This document shows, in pieces, positions 27,416 through 36,094 of a stretch of DNA of 64,000 nucleotides. This DNA is from Streptomyces umbrinus. Its GTDB lineage: Bacteria > Actinomycetota > Actinomycetes > Streptomycetales > Streptomycetaceae. Each line of letters opens with the position of its first letter. The first letter of the stretch is position 1. The stretch lies in assembly GCF_030817415.1 (NCBI RefSeq), contig NZ_JAUSZI010000002.1, positions 10,143,501 to 10,207,500 on the forward strand. Direction: 5' to 3'. The translations under genes and the position numbers were made by a program. The notes under the pieces are model-generated. The model was not told the DNA's origin and ran no database searches. It saw only the letters and a program-made list of their open reading frames with translations.

Positions 27416-29157
27416 GAAGAGCTCCTGGAGGAGAGAGCAGCGGACAGGAACGTCATGGTGGGATCGGCGTAAAAGTCACCGATGGTGATTTCGGTGCCGT
27501 AGGTCTCGTTGATCTTCTGCACCAGGAGCAGTGCGGACAGCGAATCACCGCCGCACGCGAAGAAGTCGGCACTGCCGACAGCCGGCGAACCGGTGTTCTC
27601 CTGCCACCACTGCGCGACGTCGTCCGGCAGACGCCCCGTCGGCGCCGCAGCCGGAGCGGCGGCCCGGTCGGTTTGGTCGTCCGCATGGGCCAGGGCGAGC
27701 CGGTCGATCTTGCCGGACGCGGTACGGGGCAGGCGCGCCCGGACGGTGATCAGCGCGGGTACGGCCGACGGGGGCAGGACCCTCGCCAGGTGCCGGCGCA
27801 GCTGCGGCGGCAGGCCGACATCGTCCGCCTCCACGTGCAGAACGAGACGGTGCCGGGCTCCGTCGTCCGGTCGTTCGGCGTGCAGCGCGGCGGCCCGCAC
27901 CCCCGGCATCCGGCATGCCGCGGCTTCGACCTCTCCGGGTTCGAGTCGGACGCCACCGACGTTGAGCTGGTCGTCGACACGGCCGACGAAGACGTACTGG
28001 CCATCCGGCCGCTGCCACACGCGGTCGCCCGTCCGGTAGACGCGGACACGTCCCACGCCTCCGTCCGGGAGGGGCAGTTCGAGGAGCGGGAAGGCCTGCT
28101 GGGTCTCGGCGTCCCGACCGAGGTAGCCGTCCGCCAGTCCCGTGCCCCCGAGATACAGCTCGCCTGTATCCCCGTGAGGCACGGGCTGCTGTTCCTCGTT
28201 GAGGATCCAGGCGGTGACTCCGGGGAGCGGGTGCCCGATCGGGACGGGTGTCTCGCCGCTGCTCACGTGCTCGGCGACCAACGCCGCCAGGCACGCCTCG
28301 GTCGGGCCGTAGGCGTTGGCGATCTTGTACGCGCGCAGCCAGGCGGTCAGCGGCTCGGGACGCAGTGCCTCGCCGCCGAGAACGATGCGGCGCAGCTCGG
28401 GCAGCTCGGCGAACTCGGTGGCCGCCAGCTGGGTGGGTGTGCAGGTGAACGCGGTGATCCGCTGCTCCCGGAGGAATTGTGTGAGCAGCGGCCCGGGCAG
28501 CCGCTCGGCGGGGCCGGCGATCTGCAGCCGGGCACCGGTGGCCAGCGCGCCGAGGATCTCCCACAGCACGGCGTCGAAGGTCGGCGACGTCAGCTGGGCA
28601 ATGCGGTCAGTGCGGGTGAGGCCGTACACGCCGGGGAGGGCCGTGGCGCGGGCGGCAAGGGCTCGGTGGCTGATGAGGACGGGTTTGGGGCTGCCGCTGC
28701 TGCCGCTGGTGTGCCAGATACAGGCGATGTCGTCGTCCCAGGGCGCGGGCAGAGGGGCGTTCGTGGAGTGGGGCGCGGTCGCAGCGCCGTCGGCGGGGGC
28801 GAGGGCGGTGAGGTGTCCCGCCCAGGCGGGAGCCTGGGCGGTCGCCGTCAGGGCCCCGGATGCCCGGCACGCCGTGGCGATCTGGGCGAGCCGTGTGGGC
28901 GGGTGGGTGACGTCGACGGGAACGGCGACGGCGCCCGCTCGCCACGCGGCGATCAGTGCGGTGATCCATCCGGTTCCAGGGGGAAGGGCCAGCATCACCG
29001 CCCGGTTTGTGAGGTCCGCGTCACGCAAGGCCTGCGCGGTGCGTCCGGCGGCGTCCCACAACTGGCTCCAGGTGAGGTGCCGGTGCGGGTCGGCCGCGGC
29101 GATCGCGTCCGGGTGTTCGGCGACGGTGCGGGTCAGCACGTTGGTCAGTGTGCTCAT
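27412..29157 (-). CDS. NRPS adenylation-thiolation didomain
   Basis: 581 residues. Adenylation core motifs: A3 HTSGSSGSPKP, A4 FDAVLWE, A5 NAYGPTE, A7 YRTGD, A8 region VGRVDDQLNVGG, A10 TASGKIDR. The carrier domain has FFACGGDSLSALLL with the phosphopantetheine Ser. Aligning by eye to GrsA gives the pocket residues D-A-W-T-V-G-A-L-A-K. This is nearest to aromatic (Phe-type) codes, but the assignment is weak. No condensation or thioesterase domain is present, so the loaded residue must be handed to another enzyme. Class I aminotransferase gene follows directly upstream (adjacent stop and start). Confidence 0.9.
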   Translation of the reverse strand: MSTLTNVLTRTVAEHPDAIAAADPHRHLTWSQLWDAAGRTAQALRDADLTNRAVMLALPPGTGWITALIAAWRAGAVAVPVDVTHPPTRLAQIATACRASGALTATAQAPAWAGHLTALAPADGAATAPHSTNAPLPAPWDDDIACIWHTSGSSGSPKPVLISHRALAARATALPGVYGLTRTDRIAQLTSPTFDAVLWEILGALATGARLQIAGPAERLPGPLLTQFLREQRITAFTCTPTQLAATEFAELPELRRIVLGGEALRPEPLTAWLRAYKIANAYGPTEACLAALVAEHVSSGETPVPIGHPLPGVTAWILNEEQQPVPHGDTGELYLGGTGLADGYLGRDAETQQAFPLLELPLPDGGVGRVRVYRTGDRVWQRPDGQYVFVGRVDDQLNVGGVRLEPGEVEAAACRMPGVRAAALHAERPDDGARHRLVLHVEADDVGLPPQLRRHLARVLPPSAVPALITVRARLPRTASGKIDRLALAHADDQTDRAAAPAAAPTGRLPDDVAQWWQENTGSPAVGSADFFACGGDSLSALLLVQKINETYGTEITIGDFYADPTMTFLSAALSSRSSS

Positions 29158-30489
29158 TCAGGCGGCCTCCGTCCGGGACTGGGGCAGCACCACGCCGCGG
29201 TGGGCCTCGCGCAGCAGGTCCAAGGTGGTCAGCAGTCCGTCGTGCGGGACGGACAGGTTCACGCGGATGCGCGGCGCCCCGGGGGAGAGGGCGTGCCAGG
29301 ACTGCTTGGTGCCGCCGAACAGCAGCTGTGGGTTGAGCTTGAGTTGGAACTGGCGGCCGACCGCGTTGATCCAGGCGATGCTCTCGGCAGGGTCGTCGAG
29401 GTCGACGTTCAGACGGGGCAGGAGCGAGTACCCGGAGACGGGCCGCAGGTGGTCGCCGGTCTCCAGCAGGTCGTCGGCGTGCTTGGTGAGCAGGTCGAAG
29501 CCGTTGGCGAAGTGGCGGCTCATCGCGTCGAGGTGGCCGACGACCGAGCGGCAGACCGCTTCGGAGGGGACGGTGTCCACGCCGTGGCGGGCGTACTGCT
29601 GGACGATCCACCGGTACCGGTGCTCGAAGGCGTGCGGGCCGGGCTCGTGAGCGGCTTCGGCGAGCAGAAGGACGGTCAGGTAGAGCAGGACGAGCTGGCC
29701 GGCGAGCGGGCTGGCGGAGGCGGTGCGGTCGAAGATGTCGTCGCGCGCGGCCTCGGCCAGGGACGGCGATCCGCTGATCAGCAGGCCGGGGCGGAGGCCG
29801 GGGACGCACAGGTCCTTGGACGGTGTCATCAGCACCGCCGTGTCCGTGATGCGGCCGTCGAGCGTGGCACGGACCTGGTGGGTGACCTGATGAGGGTGCG
29901 GCCCGGTGCCGCCGGCGAGGAAGACGATGTCGACCAGGCGGAAGTCCGCCTCGCATGGCGGCGGGGTGTAGAGGGTGCCGGTGACCCCGTTGGGGAAGAT
30001 CTCCACGAGCGCGGTGTGGGAGGCCGTGTCCCCGGTGGGGTGCAGGGTGCCGTCGTGCCGGTAGCGGCCCACGACCGCGCCGCCCCAGCGGCGCGGTGTC
30101 TGCTCGAAGGCGTAGTAGCAGGGTGCGGGCAGCAGCAGTCCGGCGTCGCACGCGGCCAGCCAGCGGGTGACCAGGCCGATGCCCTCGGTCGCGCCGGCGG
30201 TGAAGACGATCTGCGCCTCGTCGAGGTCGAGCCCGAGATAGGCGCCGGCCAGGGCCGCGGCCAGGGCACGGTCGTGGGCGTCGTGCGCGGTGCCGTACTC
30301 GTGCAGCCGGCCCGTGCGGGCGCTCGTCGTCAGGGCCCGGTGCAGGAACCGGTGGACGGCTCCGGCAGCCGGGTACAGGTTGTAGCCGTAGCCGATCTGT
30401 GAGCTGGCGCGGGAGACTCCGTCGCGCAGTTCCCGGTAGACCGCGACGCACGGGGCGTCCTCGGTGACGGGTGCGATCAACCGGGTCAT
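29158..30489 (-). CDS. Class I/II PLP aminotransferase-fold enzyme
   Basis: 443 residues. Fold-type I features: TAGATEGIG (PLP phosphate), CYYAFEQ (stacking Tyr), and SKDLCVPGLRPG with the Schiff-base Lys at ~225 and carboxylate-binding Arg near 385 (RIRVNLS). Starts at 30489, overlapping the SHMT-like stop as ATGA. In uridyl nucleoside pathways, PLP enzymes of this fold either aminate uridine-5'-aldehyde (LipO role) or alkylate glycyluridine with the SAM side chain (Mur24 role). It could also supply the amino acid loaded by the adjacent A-T protein. Confidence 0.85.
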   Translation of the reverse strand: MTRLIAPVTEDAPCVAVYRELRDGVSRASSQIGYGYNLYPAAGAVHRFLHRALTTSARTGRLHEYGTAHDAHDRALAAALAGAYLGLDLDEAQIVFTAGATEGIGLVTRWLAACDAGLLLPAPCYYAFEQTPRRWGGAVVGRYRHDGTLHPTGDTASHTALVEIFPNGVTGTLYTPPPCEADFRLVDIVFLAGGTGPHPHQVTHQVRATLDGRITDTAVLMTPSKDLCVPGLRPGLLISGSPSLAEAARDDIFDRTASASPLAGQLVLLYLTVLLLAEAAHEPGPHAFEHRYRWIVQQYARHGVDTVPSEAVCRSVVGHLDAMSRHFANGFDLLTKHADDLLETGDHLRPVSGYSLLPRLNVDLDDPAESIAWINAVGRQFQLKLNPQLLFGGTKQSWHALSPGAPRIRVNLSVPHDGLLTTLDLLREAHRGVVLPQSRTEAA

Positions 30490-31808
30490 CGCGTCACCTC
30501 CCCGAGCACGGCGTGCACGACGGCCGAGGCGTCCTGGAGCATGTCCGCGCCGAGCGGGCGTACATAGGGGTACAGGGTGCTGGGCCGCAACGCAGCGGTC
30601 TCGTCGGCGAGTTCGCTCGGCGGGCGGCTCCGGGCGACCGCGGCGGTCATGATCCGAGCCAGGCGCGGCATGTCCCCCGGGTTCAGGCCGAGCCAGGTCG
30701 CCTCGGCGAGTCCCAGGCGCAGGGCCGGCTCGTCGAGGGGCAGGTCGGTGAGCCAGTTGATGTGCAGGCCCGCCTCGTACAGGCGCGCGGCTGCGTCCTT
30801 GGCGCTCGCTTGCGCGGGTGCGGTGATCCACAGCTGGTGGGTTCGGGTGTAGCCGAACTCGGCGCCGACGACGTCCCATCCGGCGTGCGCGAGCTCCTTG
30901 CCCAACGTCTGCGCGTTGGCCACGACGGTGTGCGCGTACGCAGCGGCGTGGTCGGCGAACGCGGCCAGCGACAGGCCGAGCGCGGCGACGGCGGCGAAGT
31001 GGTGGTTGGACACCAGCTGGGGCTGGATCTCCTTGATCTGCTGTGCGGTGGCGGCGTGCCGGGTGGCGATGATGCCTTTCTGGGGGCCGGGGAAACTCTT
31101 GTGGGTGGAGGCGGAGAGGCTGTCCGCGCCGGCCGCGAGCGGGTTGGGGAGGGCTCCGCCGAGGACCAGGCCGAGGGTGTGCGAGATGTCGGCGTGCACC
31201 AGCGTGTTGGTGCCGGCTTCCCGGACGGCCTCGACGAGCGGGGTCACGTCCAGGGGGTGCAGGGCGTGGCACTGGTCGAGGTAGACCAGGGCCGGACGGT
31301 GGTCGGACACGAATCCGGCGAGGGCGCCGCGCTCCAGCTCGTGCATCGACCGGCCGGGAAGGAAGGCGACCTGGTGCCCGAGTCGGCGGGCCATGTCCGC
31401 GGTGGCGTAGTGCCCGCCCTGGGCCGGAGCGAGGCAGGCGATCGTGCTGCCGGGCGGGCCGCCGAGCGCGGTGATGACCATCTCCATGGCGTGCAGCCCC
31501 GACAGGGCCCGTACGTTCACATGGTCCGTGCCCGTGAGGCGGGCGAGCAGGGGGACGGTGAGGCCGGTCTCCAGCCACGCCGCGTCCTTCGCCGACGGGA
31601 ACCGCCACTCGCCCGCCTGCGGGTCGGGGTCCTCGTCGAACATGTAGCGGGCGTACAGGTCGCTGATCAGCGGCAGCCGGGTGATCGGCGCCATGATGCC
31701 CTCGGCGGGGATGAGGCTGAGGGTGCGCGACGCACGGGCCTGGTGGGCCCTGAGCACGCTGAGCCCTTCGGCCAGCAGCGCGGCTCCGTTGCGTACGGAT
31801 TGCGGCAT
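30486..31808 (-). CDS. SHMT-like PLP enzyme, probable threonine:uridine-5'-aldehyde transaldolase (LipK-like)
   Basis: 440 residues from the ATG at 31808 with GGAG 9 nt upstream; an ATG at 31856 overlapping the dioxygenase stop is the alternative. It resembles serine hydroxymethyltransferase: LHAMEMVITAL, VHADISHTLGL (Asp ~207 to PLP nitrogen) and ASTHKSFPGPQKG (Lys ~237). It is far from housekeeping GlyA. In A-90289, caprazamycin and muraymycin pathways the SHMT-like enzyme joins a glycyl unit from threonine to uridine-5'-aldehyde, giving 5'-C-glycyluridine. Its direct neighbour is the dioxygenase that would make that aldehyde, which strongly supports the role. Confidence 0.75.
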   Translation of the reverse strand: MPQSVRNGAALLAEGLSVLRAHQARASRTLSLIPAEGIMAPITRLPLISDLYARYMFDEDPDPQAGEWRFPSAKDAAWLETGLTVPLLARLTGTDHVNVRALSGLHAMEMVITALGGPPGSTIACLAPAQGGHYATADMARRLGHQVAFLPGRSMHELERGALAGFVSDHRPALVYLDQCHALHPLDVTPLVEAVREAGTNTLVHADISHTLGLVLGGALPNPLAAGADSLSASTHKSFPGPQKGIIATRHAATAQQIKEIQPQLVSNHHFAAVAALGLSLAAFADHAAAYAHTVVANAQTLGKELAHAGWDVVGAEFGYTRTHQLWITAPAQASAKDAAARLYEAGLHINWLTDLPLDEPALRLGLAEATWLGLNPGDMPRLARIMTAAVARSRPPSELADETAALRPSTLYPYVRPLGADMLQDASAVVHAVLGEVTR

Positions 31809-31852
31809 GGCGGCGTCTCCTAACGGGGGACGGGAACGGGCGAGGAGGCCGG

Positions 31853-32710
31853 TCATGCGAGCGGCCGGCGGGTGAACAGGCCGCGCAGCAGCAGCCGCGG
31901 GCGGGCCGGGTCGTCGCGGTAGGCGGTGCGACCGTGCCCGAGCCGGTCGTTGGCCAGGACCAGTGCCTGCCCGGAACGGAGGGTGAAGGAGACGCGGTAG
32001 GAGCTGCTCGGCATCGCGGCGGCGTCCATGATGGCCAGCGCCCGATCGAGCGCGGCCTGCTGGCCGGGAGAGGACCGGTAAGTGTCGGTGGCCGTGCGGC
32101 TGTACCGGGTGATCCACATCCCGGGCTGCTCCTCGGCGAACGCCGGCGCGGCCACGAACTGGTCGTCGATGAAGGTCGAGGTGCGCACCAGTGCCTCGGC
32201 GTGTGCGAGTTGGGCGGCGGCCTCGGGGTCGAGGCGGCGCAGTTCGGCATAGGCGTCGACGAGGTCGACCAGGTAGGACAGCCCGCCGGCGGCGGCTTCG
32301 GCGGCGCACATCATGACCGTGGTGGGGATCTCGCCGAGCTGCTGGAGGGTGCCGTCGCAGTGGACGTTCTGCCCGGCGGTGTCCTGGAAGGGATGGGCGG
32401 CATCGCGTACGGCGGTCAGGCGGCTGACCCCGCCCAAGGTGTGGGAACTGCCGGCGTACAGCGGAGGAGTGAAGGGCTGGCCCAGGCCAAGGGCGTCGGC
32501 CAGGGCGGCCAGGTCGTCGTGGGAGGGGATGGAGCCGGGGACGTGCACGATCGCGTAGCCGCGCTTGCAGTATTCGGCCGCGACGCGACGGCGTACGCCC
32601 GTGTCCGGGAGCGACCAGTTGCTGGTCTCGACCGGTGGGGCGGGAACGGTGCTGAAGTCGGGCAGACAGGTGGTCGCGGCCGCGGGGGTGTCGATCAGTG
32701 GGGTGGGCAT
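31853..32710 (-). CDS. TauD/TfdA-type Fe(II)/2-oxoglutarate dioxygenase (LipL-like)
   Basis: 285 residues. The facial triad is visible: HCD at 117-119 and the distal His in NDRLGHGRTAY (259), with Arg residues (~272-276) to bind 2-oxoglutarate. Family members hydroxylate small molecules. LipL-type relatives convert UMP to uridine-5'-aldehyde, the first step to glycyluridine. Its placement beside an SHMT-like gene and a nucleotidyltransferase/glycosyltransferase pair fits that role. A hydroxylase acting on an amino acid side chain is the main alternative. Confidence 0.8.
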   Translation of the reverse strand: MPTPLIDTPAAATTCLPDFSTVPAPPVETSNWSLPDTGVRRRVAAEYCKRGYAIVHVPGSIPSHDDLAALADALGLGQPFTPPLYAGSSHTLGGVSRLTAVRDAAHPFQDTAGQNVHCDGTLQQLGEIPTTVMMCAAEAAAGGLSYLVDLVDAYAELRRLDPEAAAQLAHAEALVRTSTFIDDQFVAAPAFAEEQPGMWITRYSRTATDTYRSSPGQQAALDRALAIMDAAAMPSSSYRVSFTLRSGQALVLANDRLGHGRTAYRDDPARPRLLLRGLFTRRPLA

Positions 32711-32728
32711 GGCGGGCCTCCGGAAGTC

Positions 32729-33961
32729 TTAGATGACGGCGGGGGGTTGCTGGCGCAGGGCCGGGTGCTGGGTGAGCAGGTCCTGGATCGCGGTGCGGTG
32801 CGTCCTATGACCGCGGTCGGGCGCCGGGCGGCCGGTTTCCAGGAACTCGAGCAGCGCGGTGAGGTGGTGTTCGAGGGTGAATCGGTCCTGGACGGAGGCC
32901 AGTGAGGTGAGGTACTGGGTGCGGGCGGGGCCCTCGGTGGTGGCCTGGCGCAGGGCGGCGGCGAGCGCCGCGGTGTCGGCCGGGTCGACCACGGGGCCGA
33001 TGCCGAGGGCGCGGACGAGGTGACCGGTGGCGCCGTAGCCGTCGGCGACGACGGGCAGCCGGTACAGCGCGGCGTCCCGTAGCCGCAGCCGGTGGCAGGT
33101 CATGTTCTCCGCGGTGCGCTCGCCGGTGATGACCAGCGCGCGTGCCGCCTTCAGCCAGCCGTCCCGGTTGCGGTGCGCAACTGACGTGGTCGGCCAGAGC
33201 ACCTGGTCGGCGATGCCGAGCTCGTCGGCCCGCTTCTGGAGCGCGGCCCGCCGTGTCGCGTTCGGCGCGTACAGCAGGCGCAGCGTGGGGGCGCCCTCCT
33301 GGGAGTGGGCGAGCGCGTCCAGGACGGGGGAGGGGTGGCAGTAGTCCCACACGCCGCCGTTCCACAGCAGGTCACAGGCCCCGGACTCCTGCGCTGGCGC
33401 CGTGGCGGCGGCAGCGAGGGAGTGCCGGTTGTAGCCGATCGGTACGAGGCTGACCAGGTGCGACAGCCCTGGGTCGGTGTGGTGGTGGGCGGCGGACATG
33501 CGGCCGGTGGCGACCAGCGCGCCGAGGGTGGAGGCGAGTTCGGCCTCGGAGCGGACCAGGAGGTGGTCGGCGAGCAGCAGCTGCAGGCGCCACCGGGCGA
33601 CCGTGTCCTCGTACAGGCGCTGGGCGTCGTCGCCGGCGAGGGTGTCGAAGTGGAGGTGCTCGATCGGGGGCGCGTTCTCGGCCACGATCAACGCGCCCTG
33701 CTCGTAGGCCTTCAGCAGCAGCCTCGTGTCGGGCAGGTCCGTGGTGAACAGGACGTCGCAGGCGTCCAGGACCTCGCCCTCGCTGCCGGTGACGATCCGC
33801 ACTCCGGGGTGGGTGAAGTCGGACGGGTGCGGAGAGGTGATGGTGACGCGGTGGCCGGCGTCGGCGAGGACCTGGGCGATCTCCCACAGTCGCAATCCGA
33901 TCCCGCCGAGCTGGTCGTCGACGCGGTAGGGGCCGCTGAGGATGGCGATGTGGCGGCTCAC
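32729..33961 (-). CDS. Glycosyltransferase, GT-B fold (LipN-like)
   Basis: 410 residues from the GTG at 33961, overlapping the nucleotidyltransferase stop as GTGA. The N-terminus GPYRVDDQLGGIGLRLWEIAQVL is the GGxG acceptor loop of family 4-type glycosyltransferases. The C-terminal half has LLWNGGVWDYCHPS, LLYAPNAT and a donor-side ALYRLPVVADGYGATGHLV. Its gene is coupled to a short nucleotidyltransferase, as in LipM/LipN, where the pair makes UDP-5-amino-5-deoxyribose and transfers it to glycyluridine. Sugar identity is inferred from context. Confidence 0.8.
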   Translation of the reverse strand: MSRHIAILSGPYRVDDQLGGIGLRLWEIAQVLADAGHRVTITSPHPSDFTHPGVRIVTGSEGEVLDACDVLFTTDLPDTRLLLKAYEQGALIVAENAPPIEHLHFDTLAGDDAQRLYEDTVARWRLQLLLADHLLVRSEAELASTLGALVATGRMSAAHHHTDPGLSHLVSLVPIGYNRHSLAAAATAPAQESGACDLLWNGGVWDYCHPSPVLDALAHSQEGAPTLRLLYAPNATRRAALQKRADELGIADQVLWPTTSVAHRNRDGWLKAARALVITGERTAENMTCHRLRLRDAALYRLPVVADGYGATGHLVRALGIGPVVDPADTAALAAALRQATTEGPARTQYLTSLASVQDRFTLEHHLTALLEFLETGRPAPDRGHRTHRTAIQDLLTQHPALRQQPPAVI

Positions 33962-34704
33962 GGGCGGGCTGCCTTCCAGTAGTCGGTGACCGCGGGCCAT
34001 GTGCCCAGGTCGCGGAACGGCCCGATCTCGATCACGGGCGTCCCCAACAGGGCGGTGAGCGTGTCCGGGTGGCTCGGACGGTGCATGGTGGCGTGGTGCA
34101 GGGCGGAGACGAAGGCCGCGGCCGCGGGGCGGGCCATGGCGTAGCCGAACCAGACGGCGTTGAACGCTTCGGCCGCCGGCAGCCCGGGTTTGTCGGCGAA
34201 GGCGGTGACCCGGGGGCCGTCGGCGGTGTCGTCCAGGTGGAGAGCGCCGTCGACGGCGAGCCGCTCGGGATCGGACTCACGGGCGGTGAGGAACGCCGAG
34301 GGGTGACCGGCATGGATGAGGTCGAGGATGTCGCCGACCGCGGTCGGCTCGGGCACGTCAAGGACCTGGTCGGGCAGAAGGACCAGGGTCGCGGGGCCGA
34401 ACCACGGGTCGGCGCTCAGCACGGCGCCTGTCGACTCGGGCAGGCTCGGGTCCTGGAAGGCGAGGACGAGCGGCAGGCCCAGTGCCAGGCAGCGGGAGCG
34501 CAGATGGCGGACGGTCGGCTCGCGGCCCTCCCCGATGACCGCCACCAGCCGGATCCGGGAGGCATGCGGTGCGAGAAGGTCGAGGGTGGCGTCGAGCGCC
34601 ACACGCCGTTCGCCGATCGGCAGCAGTTCCTTCGGCGTGGGCAGTCCGAGCCGTGCGCCGGCACCGGCCAGGGGAAGGACGACCGTGTCCCGCTCGGCGC
34701 TCAT
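33958..34704 (-). CDS. Sugar-phosphate nucleotidyltransferase (LipM-like)
   Basis: 248 residues from the ATG at 34704, overlapping the class III aminotransferase stop as ATGA. The signature PLAGAGARLGLPTPKELLPIG (G14, G16, R18, K25) is that of glucose-1-phosphate nucleotidylyltransferases. Further blocks are VLLPDQVLD and GPFRDLGTW. At this length it lacks the C-terminal beta-helix of larger relatives. In the proposed pathway it activates 5-amino-5-deoxyribose-1-phosphate with UTP. Confidence 0.8.
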   Translation of the reverse strand: MSAERDTVVLPLAGAGARLGLPTPKELLPIGERRVALDATLDLLAPHASRIRLVAVIGEGREPTVRHLRSRCLALGLPLVLAFQDPSLPESTGAVLSADPWFGPATLVLLPDQVLDVPEPTAVGDILDLIHAGHPSAFLTARESDPERLAVDGALHLDDTADGPRVTAFADKPGLPAAEAFNAVWFGYAMARPAAAAFVSALHHATMHRPSHPDTLTALLGTPVIEIGPFRDLGTWPAVTDYWKAARP

Positions 34705-36032
34705 GACGCCACCGCCACGGTGGTCGCGGCCCGGACCGCGTCGGTGAGAACCTCCGCGCCCATTCGGGCTTCGTCCGCGCTGATCGTCAGGGGCGGGGCG
34801 ACGGTGAGTACCGGGCCGAAACCGCGCACCAGCACTCCGGCGTCCTGCGCGGCCCGCGAGACCTGCTCGGCCAGCTCGATGGAGGCCATCTCCACACCGA
34901 TCATCAGGCCGCGGCCACGCACATCCCGTACGCCGACGCACTCGGTCAACATCTGGAGCAGGGCGAGGAGTTGAGAGCCTCGGTCGGCAGCGGCGGCGAC
35001 CAGACTGTCCCTCTCGATCACGTCCAGGACGGCGAGGGCGGCGGCGCAGGCGGTCGCGTGCCCACCGGTGGTGTGCCCGTGGCGCAGCCCTCCGAGAAGC
35101 GGATCGCGGGCGAAGGCGGAGTAGATGTCATCGCGCACCGTCACGGCCGCCAGGGGCGCGTACCCGCCAGTGAGCCCCTTGGACGTGGTGACGATGTCGG
35201 GGGCGGCCTGGGCGTTCAGGTCGTGTTCGAAGCCGAAGAGCCTCCCGGTCCGTCCGTAGCCAGTGGCGACCTCGTCGACGATGAGGAGCATGCCGTACCG
35301 GTCGCACAGCGCCCGCAGGTCGTGCAGCCGGCCGGGCGGCGGGACGATCACACCCCCGACGCTGAGCACCGGCTCGACCAGGACGGCGGCGATGTTCTCC
35401 GGACCGATGGCAAGAATCTGCTCCTCCCATTCCACGGCCCCGGGCACCCGGCAGTGCTCGTGATGGGTCCCGGACGCACACCCGGCGCAGCGGGGCGTGG
35501 CCAGATGGGCGTAGCCGTTGGGGAGAGGACCGGTGCCCTCGCGGCGGAAGGGCGCTGCGGTGGTAGCGATCGCCGCTGCCGTCGCGCCGTGGTAGCCGTC
35601 GGCGTACGACAGAACGACCATCCGTTCGTCGCAGCCTTCGATGTGATGCCACATGCGGGCGATCTTCAGCGCCGCCTCGGTCGCTTCAGAGCCGGAATTG
35701 CAGAACAGAGTGCGGCCCAGTGGCGGCGGGAGCAACGACGCGATCCGGTGGGCCAGTTCAGCCGCTGGCAGCGTCGTCACCTCCGCGAGGTCCCAGGTCA
35801 TCAGGCGACCTGCCTGGTGACTCAGGGCCTGGACGACGGTCGGGTGGCTGTAGCCGACGGTCGCGTTCAGGGTGCCGGCGCGCAAGTCGAGGAACGTGCG
35901 GCCGTGATCGTCGCGCACGTGTGAGCCGTCCCCCTCGACGAGCACTAGCCGCTCATGATTGCTGTCCAGCGGGCTCCAGGGGTGCCACAGATGCTGGCGG
36001 TCCGCTTCCCGTACGGTGAGTGCCCGATTCAT
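34701..36032 (-). CDS. Class III aminotransferase (LipO-like candidate)
   Basis: 443 residues. Class III blocks: NSGSEATEAALKIAR (~112), DGYHGAT, LVEPVLS, LIVDEVATGYGRTGRLF (Asp253) and TTSKGLTGGYAPLAAV (Lys285). An insert with three Cys (CAGC...HC, ~182-194) is unusual. Upstream of the nucleotidyltransferase/glycosyltransferase pair, it is a good candidate for amination of uridine-5'-aldehyde to 5'-amino-5'-deoxyuridine. Its start follows a GAGAAGGAGAC-like site. The other PLP enzyme at 29.2-30.5 kb competes for this role. Confidence 0.85.
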   Translation of the reverse strand: MNRALTVREADRQHLWHPWSPLDSNHERLVLVEGDGSHVRDDHGRTFLDLRAGTLNATVGYSHPTVVQALSHQAGRLMTWDLAEVTTLPAAELAHRIASLLPPPLGRTLFCNSGSEATEAALKIARMWHHIEGCDERMVVLSYADGYHGATAAAIATTAAPFRREGTGPLPNGYAHLATPRCAGCASGTHHEHCRVPGAVEWEEQILAIGPENIAAVLVEPVLSVGGVIVPPPGRLHDLRALCDRYGMLLIVDEVATGYGRTGRLFGFEHDLNAQAAPDIVTTSKGLTGGYAPLAAVTVRDDIYSAFARDPLLGGLRHGHTTGGHATACAAALAVLDVIERDSLVAAAADRGSQLLALLQMLTECVGVRDVRGRGLMIGVEMASIELAEQVSRAAQDAGVLVRGFGPVLTVAPPLTISADEARMGAEVLTDAVRAATTVAVAS

Positions 36033-36094
36033 GATCGTCGTCTCCTTCTCGGCGGTGGTGTCGGCCCGCCGTTCTCCGGCCGAAGGTGTGCGGG

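Noticed and set aside
27673..30402. Long plus-strand open frame opposite the A-T and aminotransferase genes
   Set aside because: Composition is repetitive Gly/Gln/Arg/Val without motifs, while the opposite strand has clear catalytic motifs.
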